Positions 50,580 to 60,889 of a DNA stretch of 64,000 bases are shown here, piece after piece; the stretch's first letter is position 1; each line of letters opens with the position of its first letter. The DNA is from Pleurodeles waltl (Eukaryota > Chordata > Amphibia > Caudata > Salamandridae). Below the pieces are notes generated by a model that saw only the letters and a program-made list of their open reading frames with translations, searched no databases and was not told the origin of the DNA. Both the position numbers and the translations under genes were made by a program. The stretch spans positions 754,319,823 through 754,383,822 of the forward strand of contig NC_090438.1 of NCBI RefSeq assembly GCF_031143425.1. The letters are read 5' to 3'.

Positions 50580-50640
50580 CCTCCCCCTAGACACCTCCCC
50601 TACCCTCCCCTTAACCTCCCCCCTCACCCCTACCACCTCC
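50580..50640 (+). repeat. C-rich tract (i-motif / G-quadruplex potential)
   Basis: Almost only C, T and A on the plus strand, with many runs of three to six C. The minus strand could form G-quadruplexes. It lies in the DIRS leader; a role is unknown. Confidence 0.5.
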
Positions 50641-51070
50641 TGTTCTTTTTGTCTAGCCCGCTAGACTTACCTTTTTTATTTTCCTCCACGGCGGGGCCTG
50701 GGGGGACATCAGCTTGACTCTCGACGAGCGCGGAGCTCCTCGTTGAGAGTTTCCCGGCGGTCGCTTCTTCCGGGGGCAGGCGGTGCTGCCTTGGAGACGC
50801 GTCCTTGGAGTCGGCTGACAGAGTCGGTTGGCTCTATGGTGGCTGGGGCTCTACTTCCGGATCTTCGGCTCGCGTTTTCTGGGCTGATGGGCCGGTTGTG
50901 TTTTTTGCGTTTGGAACAGTAGGACGGGCATTTCTGCCCATGTTTTTTGTAGTTTTGTACTTATTGTTGCCCTGTTTTCATTTGCTGAGGTTGTATGGGG
51001 GGGGGGGGGGGGCTTTCTCCATTATTTTAATGGGTGCTGTGGCCTCTTGGGTGCATTTATTGTTGGTATA

Positions 51071-52267
51071 ATGTCGAGGCAGGTTCCTTCAAAGCGGCGC
51101 AGGATTGTTTCCTATTCTTCTTCTTCGGGGGAGGATGTTGCGGTTCCCCTCTCCATTCCTGGGCGTCACCAGGTTGCGGTAGGGGTTCCTGCGCCTCTCA
51201 TGTCCAGAGAGGAGGTTCAGTACATGATTGAGGTGGCTGTGTCTCGTGCTCTGCAGGCTGGAGCATCCAGGTCTGGACGTTCTACGACAGCCCATCCTTC
51301 AGGGGCTGCGGAGGGGTCCTCTCCATCAGATGATGGCGCTCCTTCTACTTCCTCTGGTGGGAAATATGTATCCAGGGAAGAGATGTGGGAGTTTCTGACA
51401 CATGTTCGGGACAATTTAGGTTTTCCTGTTTTTTAACCTATGGGAACTGATTCACACTTGTTCCCTCAATATCAAACGCCTTCAAGGTTTGCCATGCCTT
51501 TTCAGGGCCCTGTTAAGGATATGGTGCTCCGGGAGTGGAAGGATGTGGACAGGTCTCAGGTTCCACGTGTCCTTCAGAAGCTGTACTTGCTGGAGGGGGA
51601 AGATGTGTTGCCACCTTCCTTTAAGCTGGATTCCATTTTGGCAACTCTAATTGGCAAGACGGCGGTCAATCCGGAGGATTGTGTTCCTGCTGATGCCACT
51701 GATAGAAAGGTGGATTCAGGTCTGAATAGGGCATTTGCGGTGGAGAATTTGGCCCTCAGAGCGGGTATTTTTTCTGCTTATTCTGCCCAATCCTTGGTGC
51801 AGGATTTTGACAAACTGGCGGTAGCCGTTCAGGAGGGTTCGGAGTGTTCGGAACTGCTGGCAGTTATGGAACAACAGGCCAGGTTGCTGGCAGACCTATC
51901 ATCTGATGCTGTCCGCACTTCGGCTCTGGCTTCGGGAGCTTTGATTGGGGCTCGTAGGTCCCTCTGGTTAAGGATGTGGAAGGCAGATCCTGGGGAGAAG
52001 TCTGCTCTCCTAACACTGCCTTTTGAGGGGCGCAATTTATTTGAGGATCAGTTGCCTTCCATGCTTTAGAAAGCTTTTAAGGAGAGGAAACACACCTTGC
52101 CTTACAAAGGTGGTTCTTCTTCTGGCAAAGGTTGGCGGAAGCATTCTTGATCTTCTCCCAAAGTTGATTCCAAGTCTTTTTCTTTCAGGAAGCGTCATTT
52201 TCAGCCCCGTTTTTCTCCTAAAAAGTCTGCTCCTTCGGGGCGGGGAGGTTTCAAGAAGGGTTCCTGA
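51071..52267 (+). pseudogene. DIRS gag-like ORF1, broken
   Basis: One frame runs from ATG at 51071 to TGA at 52265-52267 and is interrupted by in-frame stops at 51434, 52067 and 52148. The start is basic and Ser-rich (RQVPSKRRRIVSYSSSSGED). The middle (51440-52069) has the DIRS gag pattern: LREWKDVDRSQVPRVLQKLY, then a 'LDSILATLIGK' helix and 'DATDRKVDSGLNRAF'. The tail is rich in Lys, Arg and Ser, as expected for nucleic-acid binding. Gag proteins coat the RNA intermediate. The copy cannot make a full product without suppression of three stops. ATG 51071 was chosen because upstream in-frame codons start with TTG only. Confidence 0.8.
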
Positions 52268-54168
52268 AGATCATTGTGGGCCTGGCAGAGGGCTGGTTGG
52301 GGGGTGGCTGAGGCACTTTCTTCCTGTTTGGCAGGAGGATGTCAACGATCGCTGGGTGCTGGACATTGTAAACAATGGCTACGCCATAGACTTCGATGTA
52401 ATACCTCCAGATACCGGGTTCGTCCTACTCCACTGCCTGGGGACGGGGCCCAGAGGCAGGCGTTGTTGGAAGGGGTCCGGGACTTAATTCTCAAGAAGGC
52501 CATTTCCCATGTTCCTGTTGGGGAGAGAGGTCTGGGCACTTATTCCATCTTGTTCCTGGTTCCGAAGGTCTCAGGGGGCTTTCGTCCTATCCTCAATCTA
52601 AAGGGGGTGAATTCCTGGATCAAGACTGTACATTTCCATATGCTTTCCATTCAGTCGATGTTTCCTCTGATCGGTCCAGGGGATTTCCTGGGGTCTCTGG
52701 ATCTGCAGGATGCGTACCTGCATGTTCCAGTGGCTCTGTCTTCTCAGAGGTTCCTACGCTTTGCGGTGGGCCAGGACCATTTTCAGTTTTGTGACTTGCC
52801 ATTTGGCCTCAAGTCCTCTCTACGGATCTTCACCAAGGTGCTGGCCCCTCTGGTGGCTCTTCTACATTCCGAAGGGGTGTTTGTACATCCTTATTTGGAC
52901 GATATTCTGATTCAAGCGCCCACTCAGGTTCTGTTAAGGAGGCATGTGGCTTGGGTTCTGTTGGTCCTGCAAAACCACGTTTTTTTGGTCAACTGGGAGA
53001 AGTCAGATTTGGTCCCTTCTCAGGATCGGGTTTTTCTTGGGCTCGATTTCTGACTCTTCAGGGCTTGGTGACTGTGTCGGAGAAGTGGTTGGTGTTCCTC
53101 CAGTCACAGGTATTGTCGATCTTGTCGCAGCCAGCTCCCAGAGCCCTTCAGTGGTTACGTCTGCAGGGTCATTTGGCGTCAGTGGTTTTTCTAGTACCGT
53201 GGGCAAGGTTTCATCTTCTTTGCCTGATGAACTGGTTTCTCGTTCGTTGGTCTCTGGGGTCGAGTTCTCTTCGGACAAGGATTCCTGTGTCGGGGTTTGT
53301 TCGCAGGGAGTTGGGTTGGTGGCTGGTGCTGGCTCATCTTCGTGTGGGGGTGTCTTTATCTCCTCCTCACCCGGTGGTAGTGACGACCGATGCCAGCCTC
53401 TCCGGTTGGGGGGCTTGGATGGGGTCGGCTCAGGTCCCGGGGTTTTGGTCGCCTCTGGAGGCCAGACGCTCCTCGAATTGGTTGGAGTTGAAGGCAGTGC
53501 TTCTTGCTCTGATTAATTTTCAGGATTCCCTAAAGGGTTTGGATGTTCTTACTCAGACAGACAACTTGGTGACCAAAGCTTTCGTGAACAGGCAGGGAGG
53601 GACCAGGTCGCGGTCACTGTTCCACATTGCAAGGGACATTTTTGTTTGGGTGCAAAGGTGGATTCTATCCCTGAGAGCCACCTACATTCAGGGGGTAGTC
53701 AAAGTTCGGGTGGATCTTCTGAGCCGGGTCATTACTTTGTCTCAGCTTTTCTCCCTCCGGTTGTCTCTGTTTCATCGCCTGGTTCACCTGTGGGGTCTTC
53801 TGGTGTTGGATGTGTTTGCCTCCCCAGAGAATGCGAAAGTAAGGCTCTTTTGCTCCTGGTTTCGTTGTCCTCAGGCTAGGGCGGTGGACGGGATGTCGTG
53901 TCCTTGGCCTCAGGATCTCTTGTACGAATTTCCGCCCTTCCAGTTGCTCTGGGTGTTTTTGGTGAGGATACGTCTTCTGAAGGCCAGGATTCTCTTGATC
54001 GCGCCCCATTGGCCACGGGCAAATTGGTTTCCGTTGCTTCGGTTGATGGCGTCCGGTCACATGTGGACTCTCCTTCTCTGTCCATTGCCTCTGGAGTTTC
54101 CTTGCCTCCTGATGGGATCGTTGAGGCGGTTGCACTTGACGGCTTGGAGGTTGAACGGAGGGGATTGA
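52243..54168 (+). pseudogene. DIRS reverse transcriptase / RNase H ORF2, broken
   Basis: The start is in one frame (GGWLRHFLPVWQEDVNDRWV, then NNGYAIDF, to about 52430). The RT core follows in another frame to the stop at 53051: FLVPKVSGGFRPILNLKGVN, the catalytic block SLDLQDAYLHVPV, LPFGLKSS and the active-site YLDDILIQ near 52894. From about 53040 the reading moves to a third frame for RNase H: TTDASLSGWGAW, NWLELKAVLLAL, TQTDN and DLLSR, keeping the four acidic residues expected. A DIRS-typical extension with LDVFASPEN and LIAPHWPRANWF follows. The catalytic residues look intact, but two frame changes break the protein. Confidence 0.9.
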
Positions 54169-55185
54169 CGTGCTTAGGGGTTCCGGTCGCTTTCAGTTCT
54201 ACTTTACTGGCTACGCGGCATCGTTCCACTTTACTGTCGGCAGTGGAAGGTTTTTCCTTCCTGGTGTTTGCGGCATAGGTTGGATCCTATGGCTGCTTCT
54301 CTGTTTGAGGTGATGCAGTTTTTACAGGATGGGGCCCAGTTGGGGTTGTCTGTGGCTTCCCTTCAGGTGCAGTGGGCTGCGATTCAGGCTTTTAGGGGTC
54401 CGTGGCGTAATCTGTCTGATGAGGGTCATTTGATGCCTCGGTTTTTCCAGGGCCTTCTTAACTTGATTCCTCGTCCGGTGCGGGCCTTTCCTTCCTGGGA
54501 TCTTTCTTTGGTGTTAGATGCTTTGACTGTTCCTCCCTTTGAACCTCTGGATTCATGGGACTTACGTCATCTTTCTTTGAAGACTTTTTTTCTGGTGGCC
54601 ATTACTTCAGCCTGTCGTTTGGGGGAGTTGGGGGCCTTCACCTGCTCTTTTCCTTTTTGTAAGTTTTTTCCTGATCGGGTGGTGCTTATTCTGGTCCCTT
54701 AGTTTGTTCCCAAAGTGAATTCGTCTTTCCATGCTCGCCAGGAGGTTTTCCTTCCTGCTTTTTTTCCCGATCCTTCCTCGGATGAGGAGGTTCGGTTGCA
54801 TTCGTTGGATGTTCGTCGGACTTTGTTGGAGTATCTAAAGGTGGTTGCTCCTTTCCGGAAAGGTGATTCTCTGTTTGTTAATTTCGGTCCGGCTCGGAAG
54901 GGGGAGAAGCCATCCACTGCTTCCTTGAGTCGTTGGGTTCGCTCTCTGATTTTGATGGCTTATTCTTTGAAGGGGATTGTTCCGCCCGAGGGGATACAGG
55001 GCCGTTGTTCCAGGGGTATGGCTGCTACGGTGGCGGAGCTGCAGGGCGCGTCTGTGGTGGAAATTTGCAGGGCCGCTACTTGGGCCTCACCTTCTACCTT
55101 TGTTCATCATTACAGACTGGCGGACTTGGGCAGTTTTGGAGTCGGTATTGGGTCACCGTATCTTGTCCTCTATGATGTAATATGA
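54169..55185 (+). pseudogene. DIRS tyrosine recombinase, broken and missing His
   Basis: Stays in the RNase H frame but after stops at 54166 and 54175, with a further stop at 54700. The core-binding part includes EVMQFLQDGAQLGLSVASLQ. In the catalytic part Arg I is in SACRLGEL (54616-54618) and a Lys in FVPKVNS. The HxxR box reads GRCSRGMAA, with Arg (codon CGT, 55003-55005) in the His position and the second Arg kept (55012-55014). The nucleophile Tyr is in VHHYRLAD (55111-55113). The enzyme normally inserts the circular DNA intermediate. The His change is one transition from CAT. Confidence 0.9.
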
Positions 55186-55268
55186 GGGTGATTGTCCTGG
55201 GGCCTTTTTTGGTTGTGATTAAACTTGTTGCAACCCAGTGTCCGTCTCCCGTTTTTCTCTTGCGTTGT

Positions 55269-55308
55269 CTCATTGGTGGAAAGGAAGGCGAGGGAGGGAT
55301 AGGAGGTA
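55269..55308 (-). repeat. DIRS right inverted terminal repeat
   Basis: Pairs with 50532-50571, 36 of 40 positions. The unit is rich in GGA and GAGG. Confidence 0.75.
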
Positions 55309-55367
55309 ATGCGTCCATTACTTACGATAATGGCATTACTCCTAGTCCTGCTCCCTCGCCTTCCTTC
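55278..55367. repeat. Palindromic 3' end of DIRS element
   Basis: The right inverted repeat is followed by its own partial reverse complement. The block 'aaggaaggcgagggag' near 55280 is answered by 'ctccctcgccttcctt' near 55351, and 'aggaggtaatgc..ccatta' by 'taatggcattactcct'. The centre is near 55325. This fits the internal complementary region of DIRS elements, used to join the ends of the circular replication intermediate. Confidence 0.6.
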
Positions 55368-55469
55368 CATGCCAGCGCCAGGACCGAAGGGCAGAAATAT
55401 CAGCGCTTCAAATAGCTTCTGCTCTCCTTTCTGCTCTTCACATTCCGTATTGGTTCATTCTAGGGTGAC

Positions 55470-55533
55470 CGGGACAGGTCAGACATAAAAGAACTAATGA
55501 CTTTACTCTCACTTTTATATCTGGCCTGTCCCG
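55470..55533. repeat. 22-bp inverted repeat
   Basis: 55470-55491 and 55512-55533 are reverse complements at 20 of 22 positions, with a 20-nt loop. The arms read cgggacagg-cagayataaaag. It may be a small MITE core; a 'tagggtgacc' flank also occurs near 46365. Confidence 0.6.
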
Positions 55534-55572
55534 TTTTTTTGCGTAGCTTTGTGAATGTGTGCGTATACGTGC

Positions 55573-55728
<156 letters not shown>

Positions 55729-55774
55729 TTTACCATTTACAAGACTACACATATAAAATTAGCTATGACTTGAC

Positions 55775-57240
55775 CTCCCTCCATGCAGCCCCAACCACCC
55801 CCCCGCCCACCTCTCTCTGCCCCCCCACTCTGTCTCTCTACTGGAAGCAGACAGGAGACTGTGTTGCCTGACAGTAACAGATAAATTACTTTAATTATTG
55901 CATACTTTGTAGGTGTCTGTTAAAGGAGAGCATACCTTTATGCTTCCCTAGATAATCTGACCTTCGTCCCAAAAACCGTGACATTTGTTTAAAGAGTAGC
56001 GTTTCCAGGAACTAAAAAGCACTTGCAAAAGGTTTGTGAAAACCGCCTAACTGAGGGTGAGCGGTCATTGGATTTTATATGGCCACTGCCACTTATCCCA
56101 AAATTTACTATGGTGGATTTTCCATAGCATACATGATGCGGATTTCCAGTGTGTGCTTCGAACACCAAACTATCGCCGATTCTGCTGGCATTTTGTCAAG
56201 GTCAATTGTTTACTTCATCAGAAATATAATTCTTTTTACAACATCTCTGTGCTAGTCCCGAAGAAATTTGCCTTGGTGCTTACTATATAGCGATCCTACG
56301 CTGTTGTCCACACACAGTCGCTATTTTTAACTGTCGTAAAGCACGGATGATTCAGATGTTTTTTTTCTCTTCTTTATAGACAGCCATGGCACCTGCAGGA
56401 AGCGGTGTTTATTCCCACAGTTGTTTAAAGTGCTGTGGTCATTCGCATAGCACGCTGTGCTCCAAGATAGCTTTTGCAGGGTACACTGAAAGGCACGGTT
56501 TTGTTTTTCACTTTCCTTTCAAATGTGAAACTGCAGTGGTGATCTGAGCTTTTACAATATGTGTCTAAACGGTATTTGTGTTACCTGCTAGTCTCTCTTA
56601 TATCAAAGGGTAAATGGTGCCTCATAGCGTATATTGAAGTTGTTAAACATGGAAGCCTTGTGGCTCCTAGTGACCTGCATCCTCCGAGGTGTTCCATGCA
56701 AGATTACACGCGGAATCTACAAAGGTTTGGCATCCCATGCGTAATTTAATTTTCGGAGATCATGGCGGTTTCGAAATTATAATTTTGGCTGGGCTTTGGA
56801 AATGCCACTTGCTGCATTCCTTTACTCCAGATAATTTTGCTGCTGTGCGAGTAAGGAGGGTTTGGCATGCAACAGGCGCCTTGTGATTGGGTAGGAAGAG
56901 AGGCAGGCAAACGCACTACATTTGAGCTTTGTTCTTTCACTATGCTGTTGTGGCAGCTTCTGTACTTACCAGCAGTGTTGATAGATCGAGATATTGATCT
57001 CACAGACACCACTGTAGTCAGACTGTCCAGTAACTCTCTTGTGTAAATTTCATTTTCAGTATCGTGTTGCTGGCTGACAGTTAACACCTCATCACATTCA
57101 TTGTGCTTTAGTAGCGTTTTCTTTGATGACCCTTTAGCGCGAATTGTAGATGACTCTGCAGATCTAAAGTGAAATGTACACTAAACTAAATTAGCACTCG
57201 AAGTAGTTTGTTGGGAGCTGGACAACCAGTCAGATTGGTT
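55775..57240. other. Non-coding, nothing recognised
   Basis: Unique-looking intergenic or intronic DNA. A 77-codon frame at 56057-56290 has no family signature. Confidence 0.35.
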
Positions 57241-57245
57241 TCATA

Positions 57246-57313
57246 GGGCCATATGTACGAACACATTTCCCCATAGACACAAAATGGGTAAAACCCTTTG
57301 CTACATCTGGCCC
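57246..57313. mobile_element. Short MITE with GGGCC ends
   Basis: A 68-bp element with ends GGGCCATATGTA...TACATCTGGCCC and an inner 'cccat...atggg' pairing. It is flanked by ATA at 57243-57245 and 57314-57316, the same 3-bp duplication seen at 22662-22832. A related but shorter family is inferred. Confidence 0.55.
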
Positions 57314-60300
57314 ATAGTGAAGTACAGCTGCCATTGCAGGCACACTGGAAGCATCCAGTGCCTTCCAGCTCTCTCTCTCCCCAGGGTGCTGGTGCTGCGG
57401 CGGCCCTGCACCGTTTGACTTAGGCTGAACCCCACCCCTTTTCACTTTTTTCCCCTGTAAAGGCAGCAGTGGTTGTGTTATTCAGCGCCAACCGAAAGAG
57501 CTTCTCTTCATCCCTGGCCCCAGTGATTAAGTAAAATATGCTCTCCCTTTGAAGTTAGAGCATGGCAGCTCAACCTCTTCGTAGCTTCACCGAGGCTCAT
57601 TTCTTGAGTTTTGGATAGTATCTGGGGTAGTAAGGGCCTGTAGGAAAGTACCATCTTGCCTGGCATGTTACCCCCAGTTTTCACTGTATATATGTTGTTT
57701 TAGTTGTATGTGTCACTGGGACCCTGTTCACCAGGGCCCCAGTGCTCATAAGTGTGCCTGAATGTGTTACCTGTGTAGTGACTAACTGTCTCACTGAGGC
57801 TCTGCTAATCAGAACCTCAGTGGTTATGCTCTCTCGTTTCTTTCTAAATTGTCACTAACAGGCTAGTGACCAATTTTACCAATTTACATTGGCTTACTGG
57901 AACACCCTTATAATTCCCTAGTATATGGTACTGAGGTACCCAGGGTATTGGGGTTCCAGGAGATCCATATGGGCTGCAGCATTTCTTTTGCCACCCATAG
58001 GGAGCTCTGACAATTCTTACACAGGCCTGCCACTGCAGCCTGAGTGAAATAACGTCCACGTTATTTCACAGCCATTTTACACTGCACTTAAGTAACTTAT
58101 AAGTCACCTATATGTCTAACCTTTACCTGGTAAAGGTTAGGTGCAAAGTTACTTAGTGTGAGGGCACCCTGGCACTAGCCAAGGTGCCCCCACATTGTTC
58201 AGAGCCAATTCCCTGAACTTTGTGAGTGCGGGGACACCATTACACGCGTGCACTACATATAGGTCCACTACCTATATGTAGCTTCACAATGGTAACTCCG
58301 AATATGGCCATGTAACATGTCTAAGATCATGGAATTGCCCCCTCTATGCCATCCTGGCATTGTTGGCACAATTCCATGATCCCAGTGGTCTGTAGCACAG
58401 ACCCTGGTACTGCCAAACTGCCTTTCCTGGGGTTTCACTGCAGCTGCTGCTGCTGCCAACCCCTCAGACAGGTTTCTGCCCTCCTGGGGTCAAGCCAGGC
58501 TTGTCCCAGGATGGCAGAACAAAGGACTTCCTCTGAGAGAGGGTGTTACACCCTCTCCCTTTGGAAAATGGTGTGAAGGCAGGGGAGGAGTAGCCTCCCC
58601 CAGCCTCTGGAAATGCTTTCTTGGGCACAGATGTGCCCAATTCTGCATAAGCCAGTCTACACCGGTTCAGGGGACCCCTTAGCCCTGCTCTGGCGCGAAA
58701 CTTGACAAAGGAAAGGGGAGTGACCACTCCCCTGACCTGCACCTCCCCTGGGAGGTGTCCAGAGCTCCTCCAGTGTGCTCCAGACCTCTGCCATCTTGGA
58801 AACAGAGGTGCTGCTGGCACACTGGACTGCTCTGAGTGGCCAGTGCCACCAGGTGACGTCAGAGACTCCTTCTGATAGGCTCCTTCAGGTGTTGCTAGCC
58901 TATCCTCTCTCCTAGGTAGCCAAACCCTCTTTTCTGGCTATTTAGGGTCTCTGTCTCTGGGGAAACTTTAGATAACGAATGCAAGAGCTCATCCGAGTTC
59001 CTCTGCATCTCTCTCTTCACCTTCTGCCAAGGAATCGACTGCTGACCACGCTGGAAGCCTGCAAAACTGCAACATAGTAGCTAAGACGACTACTGCAACT
59101 CTGTAACGCTGATCCTGCCGCCTTCTCGACTGTTTTCCTGGTGGTGCATGCTGTGGGGGTAGTCTGCCTCCTCTCTGCACTAGAAGCTCCGAAGAAATCT
59201 CCCGTGGGTCGACAGAATCTTCCCCCTGCAACCGCAGGCACCAAAAAGCTGCATTACCGGTCCCTTGGGTCTCCTCTCAGCACGACGAGCGAGGTCCCTC
59301 GAATCCAGCAACTCTGTCCAAGTGACCCCCACAGTCCAGTGACTCTTCAGTCCAAGTTTGGTGGAGGTAAGTCCTTGCCTCACCTCGCTAGACTGCATTG
59401 CTGGGAACTGCGACTTTTGCAGCTACTCCGGCCTCCGTGCACTTCCGGCGGAAATCCTTTGTGCACAGTCCAGCCTGGGTCCACGGCACTCTAACCTGCA
59501 TTGCACGACCTCCTAAGTTGTTCTCCGGCGACGTGGGACTTCTTTGTGCGACTTCGGGTGAGCACCGTTTCACACATCCTCGTAGTGCCTGTTTCTGGCA
59601 CTTCTCCGGGTGCTACCTGCTGCTGAGAGGGCTCCTTGTCTTGCTCGACGTCCCCCCTCTCTCCTGGTCCAATTTGCGACCTCCTGGTCCCTCCAGGGCC
59701 ACAGCAGCGTCCAAAAATGCTAACCGCACGATTTGCAGCTAGCAAGGCTTGTTGGCGTTCTTTCGGCGGGAAAACACTTCTGCACGACTCTCCACGGCGA
59801 GAGGGATCCGTCCACCAAAGGGGAAGTCTCTAGCCCTTTTCGTTCCTGCAGAAACCTCAGCTTCTTCTGTCCAGTAGAAGCTTCTTTGCACCCACAGCTG
59901 GCATTTCCTGGGCATATGCCCATCTCCGACTTGCTTGTGACTTTTGGACTTGGTCCCCTTGTTCCACAGGTACCCTAGATTGGAAATCCATCGTTGTTGC
60001 ATTGTTGGTTTGTGTCTTTCCTGCATTATTCCTCTATCACGACTTCTTTGTCCTTAGGGGAACTTTAGTGCACTTTGCACTCACTTTTCAGGGTCTTGGG
60101 GAGGGCTAATTTTCTATCTCTCACTATTTTCTAATAGTCCCAGCGACCCTCTACAAGGTCACATAGGTTTGGGGTCCATTTGTGGTTCGCATTCCACTTT
60201 TGGAGTATATGGTTTGTGTTGCCCCTATCCCTATGTGTTCCCATTGCATCCTATTGTAACTATACATTGTTTGCACTGTTTTCTAAGACTATACTGCATA

Positions 60301-60314
60301 TTTTTGCTATTGTG

Positions 60315-60323
60315 TATATATAT
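60315..60323 (+). promoter_or_regulatory. LTR TATA-like box
   Basis: tatatatat lies about 75 bases upstream of the AATAAA at 60390. In the copy at 29316-32123 a tatataa is found at the matching place, 31813-31819. If used, R would start about 25-30 bases downstream, leaving a U3 of some 2.7 kb. Confidence 0.4.
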
Positions 60324-60386
60324 CTTGTGTATATTTCCTATCCTCTCACTGAGGGTACACTCTAAGATACTTTGGCATATTGTCAT

Positions 60387-60409
60387 AAAAATAAAGTACC
60401 TTTATTTTT
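60387..60409 (+). terminator. LTR poly(A) signal in a hairpin
   Basis: aaaaataaag (60387-60396) and ctttattttt (60400-60409) form a 10-bp stem with loop tac around AATAAA. A GT-rich stretch follows. Same as at 31871-31893. Confidence 0.6.
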
Positions 60410-60635
60410 AGTATAACTGTGTATTGTGTTTTCTTATGATATTGTGCAAGTGACACTTGTGGTACTGTAGTAGCTTCACACGTCTCCTAGTTCAGCCTCA
60501 GCTGCTCTGCTAAGCTACCATTATCTATCAGCCTAAGCTGCTAGACACCCTATACACTAATAAGGGATAACTGGGCCTGGTGCAAGGTGCAAGTACCCCT
60601 TGGTACTCACTACAAGCCAGTCCAGCCTCCTACAT

Positions 60636-60655
60636 TGGTTGTGCAGCGGTGGGAT
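60636..60655 (+). promoter_or_regulatory. Primer binding site, tRNA-Leu-like
   Basis: One base after the LTR end the sequence starts TGG and contains GCAGCGGTGGGAT, which from memory equals the complement of the T-arm and acceptor 3' part of a vertebrate tRNA-Leu. Between TGGT and this block there are two more bases than expected, so pairing would need a small bulge. Confidence 0.45.
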
Positions 60656-60889
60656 AAGTGCTTTGAGACTACTTACCACTCTTGTCATTGTACTTTTCAT
60701 AAGAGAAAAACATACAAAATAGGTTCAGTGTATATACACATAGCCAAAAAGTTTTGCATTTCCTCTTTTCACTCTTTTCTAAGTGCTGAAAAGTACTTCT
60801 AAACATTCTAAAAAGTTTTTTTTCTCTGTCTTTCTAAAAGCTCTGACAAACTTTTTTCTCTTTTTCTATCACTTTAACTCTCTCTAAAA
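60656..60889 (+). other. gypsy 5' leader
   Basis: An untranslated stretch between the primer site and the gag start, T- and CT-rich near the end. No ORF of note and no obvious splice signals. Confidence 0.5.

Larger units (their letters stand above)
50532..55372 (+). mobile_element. DIRS-type tyrosine-recombinase retrotransposon
   Basis: A nearly full-length but inactive element of about 4.8 kb. In order: left inverted terminus, a C-rich and hairpin-bearing leader (50580-51070; hairpin 50718-50728 with 50739-50749), gag-like ORF, RT plus RNase H, tyrosine recombinase, then the inverted terminus and a palindromic end. No methyltransferase (DAM-like) domain is seen between RNase H and recombinase, unlike many DIRS1-like elements. 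The domain set, the inverted ends and the lack of LTRs or an integrase identify the DIRS group. At least six in-frame stops and two frame changes show that it is dead. Confidence 0.92.
57639..60634 (+). mobile_element. 5' LTR of a Gmr1-like gypsy element
   Basis: A 2996-bp LTR from TGTAGGAAAGTACC to AGCCTCCTACA, directly followed by a primer-binding-like site and a gag-pol region. The left flank is GGGCC (57634-57638), expected again after the 3' LTR beyond the window. It is nearly collinear with the solo LTRs at 14095-17053 (minus) and 29316-32123 (plus). Unusually long for an LTR, it contains frames (e.g. 59141-59494) whose counterparts in the other copies share part of the reading, but no known domain was recognised. 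Confidence 0.93.

Noticed and set aside
52274..53053. RT frame taken as a separate intact gene
   Set aside because: It covers only the RT core; the N-terminal part and RNase H are in other frames, so it is a piece of a broken DIRS ORF.
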